Source: Saccharopolyspora spinosa NRRL 18395 (lineage in GTDB: Bacteria > Actinomycetota > Actinomycetes > Mycobacteriales > Pseudonocardiaceae). Taken from it: a DNA stretch of 64,000 bases. Each line of letters opens with the position of its first letter. The first letter of the stretch is position 1. The notes under the pieces are model-generated. The model did no database searches. It worked only from the letters and a program-made list of their open reading frames with translations, and was not told the DNA's origin. The stretch covers positions 1,910,637-1,974,636 of the forward strand of contig NZ_GL877879.1 in NCBI RefSeq assembly GCF_000194155.1, written 5' to 3'. Positions 34,545-43,830 of this stretch are shown here, piece by piece. Made by a program: the position numbers and the translations under genes.

Positions 34545-35903
34545 GTGGTCGAAGAGGTCGACGTCGTGGTCATCGGTATGGGGCCGGGCGGCGAGGACGT
34601 GGCGGGACGGCTGGCGAGCGCGGGCCTGGACGTGGTCGGGGTCGAATCGCGGCTGGTCGGCGGCGAGTGCCCATACTTCGCCTGCATCCCGACCAAGATG
34701 ATGGTGCGGGCCGCCGACGCCATCGGCGAGGCCCGCCGGGTGCCTGAACTCGCCGGGCAGGCGACCGTGCAGCCGGACTGGACGCCGGTCGCGAAGCGGA
34801 TCCGCGACGAGGCGACCACCAACTGGAACGACGAGATCGCGGTGCAGCGCTTCGAGGACACCGGCGGCCGGCTGGTGCGCGGCGTCGGCCGGGTCAGCGC
34901 GCCCGGCGAGGTCACCGTCGACGGCCAGGTGTTCCGGGCCCGCCGCGGCATCGTGCTCAACCCCGGCACCGATCCGGTGGTCCCGCCGATCGACGGGCTC
35001 GCCGAGAGCCCGTACTGGACCAACCGCGACGCGGTGCCCACGACCAGCGCGCCGGAGTCACTGCTGGTGCTCGGCGGCGGCCCGGTCGGGCTGGAGTTCA
35101 CGCATGTCTTCGCCCGGTTCGGCACCGCGGTGACGGTTCTGGAGATGCATCCGCGGCTGCTGTCGGTGGCCGAACCAGAGGCCTCCGAGGTGGTCACGGA
35201 GGCGCTGCGCGCCGACGGTGTCCAGGTACGCACCGGCTGCGCGGTCGACCGCGTCAAGTACGACGACCAGTTCCAGGTGCACCTGGATTCGGGAGAGGTG
35301 CTGACCGCCGAGCGCCTGCTGGTCGCCACCGGTCGGCGCACCGACCTGCGCGCGCTGGGGGTCGCGGCCGCCGGGTTGGACGACCAGGCCAGGAGCATCC
35401 CGGTCGACGGCCGCATGCGGGCCGCCGACGGCGTTTGGGCGATCGGCGACATCACCGGTCGAGGCGCCTTCACACACACCTCGGTCTACCAGTCCCGGAT
35501 CGCGGCGGCCGACATCCTCGGCCAGGGCAGCGAGGTCGCCGACTACCGCGCGATGCCCTCCGTCATCTTCACGGACCCCGAGGTCGCCACCGTCGGGCTG
35601 ACCGAATCCCGGGCCCGGAAGCAGGAAATTCCGGTGCGCACCGCCACCACCCAGATCTCCGCGTCGACGCGCGGCTGGATCCACAAGATCGACAAAGAGG
35701 GGATCATCAAGCTCGTCGCCGACGCCGAACGGGGCGTGCTGGTCGGTGCCACCGTGGTCGCGCCCGCCGGCGGCGAGATCATCGGCGCGCTGGCCGTGGC
35801 CGTGCACGCCGAGGTCCCGGTGCAGCGCCTACGCGAGATGATCTTCGCCTACCCGACGTTCCACCGGGCGATCGAGGCGACCCTCGCCGAACTGGACGCC
35901 TGA
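34545..35903 (+). CDS. pyridine nucleotide-disulfide oxidoreductase (dihydrolipoyl dehydrogenase/mercuric reductase-like)
   Basis: A 452-residue FAD/NAD(P) flavoprotein. The FAD motif is VVVIGMGPGGEDVAGRLA, the redox-active disulfide is in GGECPYFACIPTK (two Cys four residues apart), the NAD motif is LLVLGGGPVGLEFTHVF, and the second FAD motif is GVWAIGDITG. The C-terminal dimerisation domain ends AYPTFHRAIEATLAELDA, where the His-Pro pair of lipoamide dehydrogenases is replaced by FHRAIE. GTG 34545 is preferred because AGGAGG lies 8 bases upstream. The substrate disulfide or metal is unknown, and no lipoyl enzyme genes adjoin it. Confidence 0.88.
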   Translation: MVEEVDVVVIGMGPGGEDVAGRLASAGLDVVGVESRLVGGECPYFACIPTKMMVRAADAIGEARRVPELAGQATVQPDWTPVAKRIRDEATTNWNDEIAVQRFEDTGGRLVRGVGRVSAPGEVTVDGQVFRARRGIVLNPGTDPVVPPIDGLAESPYWTNRDAVPTTSAPESLLVLGGGPVGLEFTHVFARFGTAVTVLEMHPRLLSVAEPEASEVVTEALRADGVQVRTGCAVDRVKYDDQFQVHLDSGEVLTAERLLVATGRRTDLRALGVAAAGLDDQARSIPVDGRMRAADGVWAIGDITGRGAFTHTSVYQSRIAAADILGQGSEVADYRAMPSVIFTDPEVATVGLTESRARKQEIPVRTATTQISASTRGWIHKIDKEGIIKLVADAERGVLVGATVVAPAGGEIIGALAVAVHAEVPVQRLREMIFAYPTFHRAIEATLAELDA

Positions 35904-35911
35904 CGGGCCGG

Positions 35912-37147
35912 TCAGCGGCCGCCGCCGTGCGCCTCCCGCCGTCGGCGCTTGCTGACGTACATGTCGCGGTCGGCGCTGTGCAGCAGCACGTCCGGCGGGA
36001 CAGCAGGGTCGGAAGTGGTGGCGTAGCCGACGCTGGCGCGCAGCCGCATTCGGGCCCCGTGGATCTTCACATCAGTGTTCAGGTGCTGCTCCACGCGGTC
36101 CCGCAGCGACCGCGCGGCGTCCTCGTCCGGCAGCAGGCTGACCACGACGAACTCGTCGCCACCGATGCGGGCGACGGTGTCACCGGCCCGCACCGCCTGC
36201 TGCAGCTCGCGCGCGGTGGCGATCAGCAGCTGGTCGCCCAGCGCGTGCCCGAAACGGTCGTTGACCGGCTTGAGTTGGTCCAGATCGGCCAGCACCACCA
36301 CCAGCACCCCGTCGCCACGCGCCAGCTGCTGCAGCCCGTGGTCGAGCCGGTCGGCCAGCAGCGCCCGGTTCGCCAGCCCGGTCAGCGGGTCGTGCAGCGC
36401 CAGGTGCGCGAGGTGCGCGTCCACCAGGCGCTGCTCGCCGATGTCCTCGTACTGGCTGACGACGAACGCCGGCGCGCCGTCTGCGCCCGGCACGGCGGTC
36501 GCCCGGATCAGCATCCAGATCGGGTGGCCGTTCTCGTGCCGGTAGCGCTTCTCGATGCTGATGCTGTCCCGGTTGCCCTCGATGAGTTCGGCGAGAGCGA
36601 CCATGCCCTGCTCCTCGTCGTCCTCGTAAGTGACGTCGGCGAAAGACATCGACAGCAGCTCCTCGCGCGTGTAGCCGAGCATGCCGCAGAGCGTGTCGTT
36701 GACCGCCGTCCACGCGCCCTTTAGGTCCAGCACCGCCATGCCGATCGGCGCGTTGGCGAAGCTGCGCTGCCAGAGCAGCTCCGCCTCCCGGCGCCGGGTG
36801 ATGTCCTGGAACTGGGACAGGAAGTGGATGGCCCGGCCGTGGCTGTCCCGGATGAACGACCGCGCCACCAACGCCCAGATGACGCTGCCGTCGGAGCGGA
36901 TGTAACGCTTCTCCAGGAGGTCCGGGGACTCGATCGGCCCGTCCGGATCGATGTCGTCGGGGTGCGTGATGGCCCGGTAGTCCAGGCCCTCCAACTCCTC
37001 CCGGCGGTAGCCGAGCATCCGGCACATGGCTTCGTTGACGTACAGGTAGTACCCCTGCAAGTCGAGGATCGCCATCGCACACGCCGCCTGGTCGAAGACG
37101 CGCTGCCAGGGCACGCCAGCGGCGAAGTTCGGCTCCGAGGGGGACAT
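35912..37147 (-). CDS. PAS-PAS-GGDEF diguanylate cyclase
   Basis: A 411-residue cytoplasmic cyclase expected to make cyclic di-GMP. Two PAS domains occupy about residues 15-130 (MLGYRREELEGLDYRAITHP) and 140-255 (MLGYTREELLSMSFADVTYE), each followed by a PAC segment. The GGDEF domain follows with HDPLTGLANRALL and the active loop RIGGDEFVVV. A product-inhibition I-site RAGD lies five residues before GGDEF, so the enzyme is probably feedback controlled. There is no membrane segment and no EAL domain. ATG 37147 is chosen since PAS similarity starts just after it; the ribosome site is weak. It ends 8 bp from the convergent flavoprotein gene. Confidence 0.9.
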   Translation of the reverse strand: MSPSEPNFAAGVPWQRVFDQAACAMAILDLQGYYLYVNEAMCRMLGYRREELEGLDYRAITHPDDIDPDGPIESPDLLEKRYIRSDGSVIWALVARSFIRDSHGRAIHFLSQFQDITRRREAELLWQRSFANAPIGMAVLDLKGAWTAVNDTLCGMLGYTREELLSMSFADVTYEDDEEQGMVALAELIEGNRDSISIEKRYRHENGHPIWMLIRATAVPGADGAPAFVVSQYEDIGEQRLVDAHLAHLALHDPLTGLANRALLADRLDHGLQQLARGDGVLVVVLADLDQLKPVNDRFGHALGDQLLIATARELQQAVRAGDTVARIGGDEFVVVSLLPDEDAARSLRDRVEQHLNTDVKIHGARMRLRASVGYATTSDPAVPPDVLLHSADRDMYVSKRRRREAHGGGR

Positions 37148-37209
37148 GAGAACCGAACCATAGCGGGCCGGACCCCGGCACGCATCGGCGTGGTGGTCCG
37201 CCTCGCGTG

Positions 37210-38481
37210 TCAGGCGTCGCCGCGGTTCATCGCCAGGAGCCGGTCCAGCACCACCGGCGAGGCCTTGACGCCGTCGTGCTCGTACTCGTTGGTGACCCAC
37301 GTGCGCGCGCCGCGCACCTGCTCCGCCGACTCCAGCGCCTGGTCACGATCGACGAACATGTCGTCGTGGTACACCGCTGAGGCGACCGGAACATCGTTGT
37401 GCGCCAACCGGTCGAGGTCGTAGAGGTGCGGCCAGTCCGCCTTGGCGGCCAGCAGCTCGGCTGCCTCCCGGAGTGGCACCAGCGACGGGTCCTGCTCGAA
37501 CAGCCAGGGGTAGATCATCTCGCCGGTGAAGTTGACCCGCCCGGACCGAGTCCAGTCGAACTCGTCGAACTCCGCGCGCACCCGGTGGGCGGACCACTGC
37601 GACGCGGCACCCTGGCAGTAGATGGCCTCGTGCAGCGCGGCGTACAAGGGGCACTCGGCGAAGGAGACCGCAGCGTCCACCCCGCGCAGGAACGTGTCCG
37701 AGAGTACGTCGCCGACGAACGCCTCCTCCAGCAGGTAGTGCAGCGCGTCGAACCGCGACGCCTGGCCGAACTGGATGCCTAGCGTCTGGAAGCGCTCCGG
37801 CGTCAGCTGCTCCCCCGTCGGCATGATCACCTCACGCTCGGCGAGGTGTTCGACGACGCGCCGCGCGATGGCGGCGTCCTCCGGGTAGCGGGCGAAGTAG
37901 GCGTCGTTCTTGCGCAGCGTGCGCGGGTACGCGGCGCGGTAGACGTCGTCGGCGTGCCCGGTCAGGGTCGGGATCCCGCCGGTGATCATCACCTGGCGCA
38001 ATCCCTCCGGCCCCAGCGACAGGTAGGTCAGCGCGCAGAAGCCACCGAAGCTCTGCCCCAGCACCGACCACGGCTCGTCGCCGATCAGCCGTTTGCGCAG
38101 CACCTCGGCGTCCCGAACGATCGAATCGGCCCGCAGCAGGGCCAGGTGCTCGGCCTGCTCGGCCGCCGACAGGCCCGCCAGCGTCTGGCGGTTGGCCGGG
38201 GTGCTACGCCCGGTGCCCCGTTGGTCCAGCAACAGCACCCGGTAGTCCTGCAGGGCGCGGCGCAGCCAGGCGCTGGTGCTCAGCGGCCGTTCCGCCTTGC
38301 CGCCCGGTCCACCCTGGAAGTAGACCAGCCACGGCAGTGCCCGGTCCTCGTTGCCGGGGGCCACCACCTCCCTCCCGAAGACCTCGATCTGCCCGGCGGC
38401 CGGCTCGTCATGGCGCAACGGCACCTGGAAAACGTGGTCCCGGGCCACCAAACCCGGACGGCGATACGTGACGGCGGACAT
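37210..38481 (-). CDS. proline iminopeptidase-like peptidase S33
   Basis: A 423-residue alpha/beta hydrolase of the prolyl aminopeptidase family, which removes N-terminal proline or acts on similar small amides. The oxyanion segment is YFQGGPGGKAE, followed by LLLDQRGTGRSTP. The nucleophile elbow is GQSFGGFCAL. The late VYHDDMFVD and NEYEHDGVK provide the Asp and His. Start ATG 38481 follows GGAAGGTAG. No export signal is present. It lies at the border of the decayed region; everything downstream of it on this strand to 9 kb is intact apart from the short GH114 remnant near the IS982 element. Confidence 0.9.
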   Translation of the reverse strand: MSAVTYRRPGLVARDHVFQVPLRHDEPAAGQIEVFGREVVAPGNEDRALPWLVYFQGGPGGKAERPLSTSAWLRRALQDYRVLLLDQRGTGRSTPANRQTLAGLSAAEQAEHLALLRADSIVRDAEVLRKRLIGDEPWSVLGQSFGGFCALTYLSLGPEGLRQVMITGGIPTLTGHADDVYRAAYPRTLRKNDAYFARYPEDAAIARRVVEHLAEREVIMPTGEQLTPERFQTLGIQFGQASRFDALHYLLEEAFVGDVLSDTFLRGVDAAVSFAECPLYAALHEAIYCQGAASQWSAHRVRAEFDEFDWTRSGRVNFTGEMIYPWLFEQDPSLVPLREAAELLAAKADWPHLYDLDRLAHNDVPVASAVYHDDMFVDRDQALESAEQVRGARTWVTNEYEHDGVKASPVVLDRLLAMNRGDA

Positions 38482-38560
38482 CCGCCCTACCTTCCAACGT
38501 GGGCTGGCGTTTCATGGTTCGAGGTTTGCGCTGATCACGGCGGTGAGCCACTCGGCGCGG

Positions 38561-38696
38561 AGCGAACGGACCGTTCACCTCCATAGACGAGACAAACGGG
38601 CCATTCACCTCAAACACCCCTCACCAGCACGCAATGGTGGTGTGGGGCGAACGGACCGTTCGCTCCGATAGACGCGGCGAACAGGCCATTCGCTCC
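38561..38696. repeat. two imperfect direct copies of a 51-bp unit
   Basis: Copies at 38561-38611 and 38646-38696 each contain GCGAACGGACCGTTC, then ATAGACG, then GGCCATTC. The GAACGGACCGTTC core is nearly palindromic, so each copy can fold. They lie between the peptidase gene and the dead M29-like gene. Confidence 0.65.
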
Positions 38697-38729
38697 GCTC
38701 ACGACACCTTGCACCGTCGCGGGTTCCAT

Positions 38730-39296
38730 CGGTACCCGGGGCGCCGATCTCGCGGCAGATCCGCACCAGCTCGGGGTGCACGTGCGGCACGGCTCGCCGC
38801 CGATCCACGCGCCCTTGGTGCCGATACCGATCTCGACGCAGCCGAACACCCGCTCATCCTCGGCGATGCGGCCGGTGGAGACCAGCACGCCCGGGTTGAA
38901 GCCCAGCGACCAGTGTGTCGACCGGAACATGTTCGGGTCGTCGAAGGACTCAGTCCAGTCGCGGAACACCTCGGCGTCGCGGTCGCCGGTGATCTCGGTG
39001 ACCATCCCGTTCTCGACCTTGCAGCGCACCGGGGAGCGCAGCAGCCCGATCTCGGCCGGTGGCCACAGCGCGCCGTCGAAAACCAGGGTGCTGTTCTGCC
39101 AGATCACGGTCGGCGTGGCGCCTGCGGCGGCGACGGCCTGCGCGGTCAACTCCACGACGCGGCGGTCGGTCGAGGTGTCGCCGGTGGGCACCACCTGCTC
39201 GCCCGGCTTGACCAGCATGACCTGCTCGACGAGTTTGCGGGCGCCGATCGCGGCCTCCCACGACAGGTACTCCGGCCGGGATTCGACTCGACTCAC
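38730..39296 (-). pseudogene. M29 aminopeptidase / NicX-like dioxygenase remnant with internal deletions
   Basis: GTG 39296 opens SRVESRPEYLSWEAAIGARK and continues VKPGEQVVPTGDTSTDRRVV, the usual N-terminus of a leucyl aminopeptidase/2,5-dihydroxypyridine 5,6-dioxygenase-like family. It then jumps from TPTVIWQ straight to NSTLVFDGALWPPAEIGLL. In intact members from memory these are over a hundred residues apart. The C-terminal part FDDPNMFRSTHWSLGFNPGV and GCVEIGIGTKGAWIGG is well kept. A second deletion plus frameshift follows before VHPELVRICREIGAPG. The surviving frame is open but cannot encode the full fold. Confidence 0.65.
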
Positions 39297-39319
39297 ATCT
39301 TCCACAACTCCGCTTATCT

Positions 39320-39636
39320 CGCCGCGGGCGAGCCGGTTGGACAGGTCCGTGCCCGCGGCGCGCAGCGGGGCGGGCAGGTCGTCGATCCGGTTGATCGCGC
39401 GTTCGGCCGCCAACACCTCCGTCATCGGCGCGCGGGCCGATCAGCGTCAGCGACGCAACTGTCGCACCGGAGAGCAGCAGCGGCACCGCGACGGCGCCGA
39501 CATTGGCGTCGACCTCACCGTCCGAAACGGACACTCCGGTGTCCCGGACCTCCTGCCGCCGCTGCGCCAGCTCGGCATTGGTGGTGGGGGTGTTCGGGGT
39601 GTAGCGGGTGAGCGGTTCGGGTCCGAAGAGCCGCAA
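39320..39636 (-). pseudogene. IclR-family regulator, C-terminal fragment
   Basis: The conceptual peptide includes RYTPNTPTTNAELAQRRQEV, VSDGEVDANVGAVAVPLLL and ASLTLIGPRA, the effector-binding half of an IclR regulator. The frame then shifts and ends LPAPLRAAGTDLSNRLARG, the usual IclR tail. The helix-turn-helix half is absent; on the other side the sequence joins directly to a broken acyl-CoA dehydrogenase on the opposite strand. Confidence 0.65.
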
Positions 39637-40263
39637 GATCTGGACCAGCCAGGCCCACCGCGCGGCGCACGCCTACCTGCTGGCGGGCACCGAGAAGTCC
39701 GAGGCCAAGCACGCCGGGTTGACCGAGTTCGTGCTGGACATGAGCTAACCCGGGGTGTCAGTTTCGCCGATCGTCGACATGGCCGGCTCGCACCACTTCA
39801 ACGAGGTGGTGTTCGAGACCGCATTCGTGCCCGAGGGCCGGGTGATCGGTGTCGAGGGCACGCCTGGCGGTAGGTGACCGAGCAGCTCGCCGACGAACGC
39901 GGCGGGCCCGAGCGGGTGCTGTCCACGTATCCCGTGTTGGAGAAGCTGCAGGGCAGCGGCGACGAAAGCCTGCTCGCCGAGATCGGCGAACAGGTAGCCC
40001 GTTTGGCGACGCTTCGGGCGTTGGGCGTGCAGGTCGCCGAGGCGGGCGAGGCTCCGGTGCGGGCCGCCGCGACGTTGAAGTACCTCGGCGCGAACTTCGT
40101 ACGCGACGTGCTCGAATGTGCCCGCCAGGCAACGGATTCCGGTCTCGTCTCGCCCGAGAGCGCGCTGGGCGAGGCCATCCTCGCATCGCCCGGTTTCAGC
40201 ATCCGCGGCGGCTCCTCCGAGGTGCTGCTGTCCATCCTCGCCAAGCAGGAGGCCCGACGTTGA
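39634..40263 (+). pseudogene. acyl-CoA dehydrogenase pseudogene, N-terminus lost
   Basis: The conceptual peptide KIWTSQAHRAAHAYLLAGTE and HAGLTEFVLDMS is followed by a TAA at 39746-39748, then PGVSVSPIVDMAGSHHFNEV. A frameshift near 39868-39875 leads into VTEQLADERGGPERVLSTYP and the C-terminal helices to FSIRGGSSEVLLSILAKQEA. The order matches the middle and C-terminal domains of an acyl-CoA dehydrogenase. The first hundred or so residues are missing. The 40263 stop abuts a second such gene. Confidence 0.8.
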
Positions 40264-40975
40264 GCAACTCGCTGATTCACTGAGGTCGCCGCGGACGTGC
40301 TGTCCGGGGTTTCGCCGGAGGCTCCGGAGGGTGCGCTGCACCCGTTGTGGCCGACGCTGGTCGAGTTGCGCTGGCCGCAGGTCGGCATCGCTGAGGAGCG
40401 CGGCGGAGCCGGCGGGACGCTGGAAGACCTGGCGGAGCTGATCGCCGCGACGGCGGCGAGCGGCGTGAGCGTGCCCCTGCTGGGAATGGCGTTGTCGCAG
40501 TGGATTCTCGGCGGGCAGCTCCCGGTCTCCCCCGTACGATGCCGTGCTCGCCCGCGCCGCTGTGCCCAACGCGGCCGCGCTGCTCGGCGCCGCGCGTGCC
40601 GCATACGCGCGCACCCGCGAACACGTCACGCAGCGGGAGCAGTTCGGCCGTCCGCTCGTCGCGCTCAAGGCGGTCGCCAACGGTCTGGCCGAGATCCGCA
40701 TGCACCTCGTCGCCACCGAAGCCGCGGTGGTGCGTGCGGTGCGAATCCACGAAGAAGACTCGGCGGAACGCGCCTTCACCGCTTCGGCAGCCGCGAAGGT
40801 CGCGGGTGCGCGGGCGGCCACCAGCATCGCTCGTGCCGCACACCAGCTGCACGGGGCGATGGGCGTGACGTGAGCACGCGCTGCACCACGTCACGCGGAA
40901 GTTGTGGGCGTAGCACGATGAATGTGGCAGCGAGCGCCGCTGGTAGACAGAGCTGGGGCGGGCGGCGCTCACCGC
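40264..40975 (+). pseudogene. second acyl-CoA dehydrogenase pseudogene with large internal deletion
   Basis: The start EQLADSL shifts frame into EVAADVLSGVSPEAPEG and VGIAEERGGAGGTLEDLAEL. It stops resembling the family after ILGGQLP and resumes in another frame with YDAVLARAAVPNAAALLGAA and TQREQFGRPLVALKAVANGL, so the flavin-binding middle is deleted. A further shift follows HQLHGAMGVT, and the HALHHVTRKLWA tail has TAG where Trp is expected. It would have formed a heteromeric partner of the preceding dehydrogenase. Confidence 0.8.
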
Positions 40976-41232
40976 AGGCGAAACCGACCTCCAGGTGCGC
41001 CTCACAGCCTGAGCTGCCGCCAACCGCGTCGGGCACAGTGCCGATGTCGCGATGCGAGGCCGCGACGGGCAGACGCCGTGACGGAACCACTGGCACGTAC
41101 CGTCCAGCCTCATCTCGGCGTGAAACATCGGCGGGGTTTTGCGCAACGGCATGCTGAAGGGGCAACCTGGCTGCCCGAATATCCCGTTCCCGCACATGCC
41201 CGATCCTGGGCAGCACCCCGTATTCTGTCGGT
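40976..41232. other. unassigned stretch before tetR
   Basis: About 250 bp between the dehydrogenase remnant and the TetR gene. It may contain the last residues of the dehydrogenase, but I find no recognisable protein on either strand. It should carry the TetR promoter. Confidence 0.4.
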
Positions 41233-41850
41233 GTGACGGCGGCATCCGAATCCTCGGCCCACAGCGGCTCCGCCATTCCGCGCGGCCAGGGCGGCGACGC
41301 GCTCTCCGTCGCGGCGCGCGAGATCTTCGCCGAGCGCGGATACCACGGCGCATCCATCCGCGACATCGCCAAGCGGGCCGGTTTGAGCCTGTCCGCGCTG
41401 TACTACTGGCATTCCAGCAAGCAGGAGCTGTTCGCCGGACTGCTCGAGGACAGCGTCAACGACTACGTGCAGGCCTGCGACGCGGCTCTTCGCGACTGCG
41501 GCGACGATCCGGTCGAGCAGCTGCGCGCGATCGTGCGCGCCACGGTGGACTACCGGGTCCGGCGGCGGGTGGAAAGCACCATCGCGGCGCGGGAGATCCG
41601 GAACCTCGAGGACGAGCACGCGCGGCGACTCGCCGCGCTGCGCGAGTCGGCGACCCGGCTGTTCCAGGACATCATCGACGATGGCGTGCGGCGCGGGGCC
41701 TTCTCCTGCGAGCACCCCGTCGAGGCCCGCCTCGCGATCCAGTCCGCCTGCAACGCGATCCCGCAGTGGTACGACCCGGAAAGCGATGTGGGGCCGGCCG
41801 AACTGGCCGACCGCTACGTCACCATCGCGCTGCGCATCGTGGGCGCCTAG
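41233..41850 (+). CDS. TetR-family transcriptional regulator
   Basis: An intact 205-residue regulator from GTG 41233. The DNA-binding helix-turn-helix is at about residues 25-70: VAAREIFAERGYHGASIRDI then AGLSLSALYYWHSSKQELF. The C-terminal ligand domain begins VEQLRAIVRATVDY; its ending APQW-like NAIPQWYDPESDVGPAEL is typical of TetR proteins that control fatty-acid or CoA-ester catabolism. It stands alone among dead dehydrogenase, AtuA-like and hydratase genes, so its original targets are mostly gone. The PaaR-like site at 49026 may be a remaining target, by inference only. Confidence 0.9.
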   Translation: MTAASESSAHSGSAIPRGQGGDALSVAAREIFAERGYHGASIRDIAKRAGLSLSALYYWHSSKQELFAGLLEDSVNDYVQACDAALRDCGDDPVEQLRAIVRATVDYRVRRRVESTIAAREIRNLEDEHARRLAALRESATRLFQDIIDDGVRRGAFSCEHPVEARLAIQSACNAIPQWYDPESDVGPAELADRYVTIALRIVGA

Positions 41851-41969
41851 CTCCGGCGCGGGACAGCAAACCTGGCCGTTCCTTGTCGACTTCCAGCTTC
41901 GTCGAAGTTCTAGCGTCGTGGTCGATGTTTTCCAGCCCGATGGTGCTGTGGGGGACGCTGTTGCAGCCT

Positions 41970-42690
41970 TCGCGTCGTTGACCCACACCCCGCGTTGCTG
42001 TTGCCGCCCTTGTCGCCGCAGCGCGCGTGCGCGAGGTGGCCGACCGGGACGCGTCGCGTTTCGACGGCCGGGTTGGCTCGGGGTCGGGATGCATCGGCTG
42101 GACCGGCTGCTCGGTTGCGGTGGCGGGGCGATGGCGATGGCGATGCGGGTGCCGTCGTCGAGCACCGCTTCGTGCGGCAACGCGTCCATCGCCAGCAGCG
42201 ACGGCCAGTAATCGATGCGCGGTTTGGGCGTGCGACCATGCCTGGCGCCTCGGAGAACCCGGAGAAGTTGCCGCCGACGGCTTGCGGCCCGCCCTCGATG
42301 ATGTGCCCCGCCACCACCGCTGCGGCGAGGTGTTTCAATCCGTGTGGCACCAGTCGTGCCACCGCGCGGCCGGGCCGACGGTCAGCGAAGCGTCGGTGAC
42401 CCGCCCGCAGACGACGATGTCGGCGCCTTCGCGCAGCGCGGCGATGCCGCAGCCACCGAGGTAGGCGTTGGCCGCGATCGGCCGCACTCCCCAAGTCCGG
42501 CAGCGGTGCCCCGCTGTCGAGGCTCTGCAAGGTTTGCCCGGTGTCCTGCCGGTCGTCCAATGAGGACACGACGTTGTCACCTTCGACGTGCGCGACGCGG
42601 AGTTCCACGCCGGCTTCCCGAGCTGGTCGAGGAAGTACTCGACGTAGCCCGGACGGGTGGTCAGCCGCCATGCGTCATCGCGCCCACACT
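41970..42690 (-). pseudogene. AtuA-like (DUF1446) pseudogene
   Basis: Across three frames the reverse strand reads VAHVEGDNVVSSLDDRQD, YLGGCGIAALREGADIVV, CGRVTDASLTVGPAARW, AAVVAGHIIEGGPQAVGGNF, MDALPHEAVLDDGTRI, then VGHLAHARCGDKGGNSNAG. These are signature segments of the AtuA family, named for acyclic terpene utilisation and found beside acyl-CoA dehydrogenases and hydratases. At least three frameshifts and a TGA after CHTD kill it. The family role is in CoA-linked isoprenoid or branched-chain catabolism; its exact reaction is not established. Confidence 0.78.
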
Positions 42691-42959
42691 CGTCACCAGC
42701 AAGCTCTGCCGATCATCAACTCGAACACCTCCCGCGAAGACTCAAACGCATCCACCGCTTCGTCGTTCGCGTACCCTGACACCGGGCTCCTTCTTGCCGT
42801 TTATGGACTTCAGTACCCACAAAATAGCGAGAAGGATCACCACTTGGCAAAACCCCGTGCCGCTGGAAGTCCCACGACGCGGGGTGGTCGCATGCGCCGA
42901 AGGCGCATAGCCCAACCTCGCAACCGGCAATGCCGCGGGTTCTCAGCGACCTTCTCACG
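42691..42959. other. unassigned stretch
   Basis: About 270 bp of mixed composition between the AtuA-like and hydratase remnants. It includes an AT-richer part near 42800-42840. I see no protein family on either strand; probably decayed coding sequence. Confidence 0.35.
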
Positions 42960-43269
42960 AGACCCGCACGCCGCGTATTGGTCATACACAAGTCCAGGAT
43001 CTCGATCTCCCCGGCCGCCCAACGGGTCTTCGCGCGCTCCTCGTCGGCGTTGAAGGCGTCCGAACCGGCGCCGAGGTCCGCGCCGGAGCAGAAACCCCGA
43101 CCGCGCCCGTGACGATCACGCGCACCGAGTCGTCGGCATCGGCGGCGTCGAACGCGTCGATCAGCTCGGCCGCGAATGACGTACGTGAACGCGTTGAGCT
43201 TGTCCGGCCGGTTCAGGGTGATGGCGCGATGCCGTCGGAGACCTCGTAGGCGATCTGCTCGTAGGTCAT
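42960..43269 (-). pseudogene. enoyl-CoA hydratase pseudogene (N-terminal part)
   Basis: ATG 43269 opens MTYEQIAYEVSDGIA, then shifts into ITLNRPDKLNAFTYV, then AELIDAFDAADADDSVRVIV, then GRGFCSGAD in another frame and GSDAFNADEERAKTRWAAG. This is the crotonase N-terminus with at least three small deletions. The C-terminal half is missing. Its ATG overlaps the stop of the hydratase remnant upstream (ATGA), so they were a coupled pair. Confidence 0.8.
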
Positions 43270-43830
43270 CGCACCAGCCACTCGCCGGTGAACTTCGGTT
43301 CCGCCTTGTTCACGAACGCCTCCCGCGCGGCCAGGTCGCCGGCGGTGGCGAAGTTGATCGTCTGGGCGCGGGCCTCGGTTCTCCAGCGCCTCCCGGAAGC
43401 TCTGGTACGAACCGGCGTGCAGCATCGCCTTGCTCTGCGCCACCGCGATCGACGGGCCCTGCGCCAGCCGCCCGGCGAGGTCCGCGACGAACTCGTCGAG
43501 CTCGCCGTCCTCCTTCACCCAGGTCACCAGGCCCAGTTCCCGGGCCTCCTCTACGCCGATGATCTCGCCGAGCAGCGCCAGCCGCTTGGCCTGCTGCATC
43601 CCGACGATCCGCGGCAGCAGCCAGGATCCGCCGAAGTCCAGCGACAGCCCGCGCTTCGCGAAGATCTGCGAGAACCTCGTATCGGGGGTGGACACCACGA
43701 AGTCGTACCCCAGCGCCAGGTTCCAGCCCGCGCCGACGGCTACTCCGCGCACCTTCGTCACTACCGGCTTGGGCAGCTCGTAGAGCGCCAGCGCGATGTC
43801 GTTGATCCCGTGCATCCGGTGGAGCGGGCA
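43266..43830 (-). pseudogene. enoyl-CoA hydratase pseudogene (C-terminal two-thirds)
   Basis: Reads MHGINDIALALYELPKPVVT, GVAVGAGWNLALGYDFVVST and FGGSWLLPRIVGMQQAKRLA in one frame. A shift near 43380 is followed by ARAQTINFATA and EAFVNKAEPKFTGEWLVR in another. The crotonase N-terminus with the first oxyanion-hole strand is lost where a monooxygenase remnant on the other strand begins. Confidence 0.82.

Noticed and set aside
40976-41232. Possible small gene before tetR
   Set aside because: Frames are short, stop-rich on the forward strand and resemble no family, so I left it as unassigned.
41110-42189. A 359-codon minus-strand frame over tetR
   Set aside because: Only its first part carries AtuA-like sequence; the rest is antisense to the well-supported TetR gene and low in complexity.
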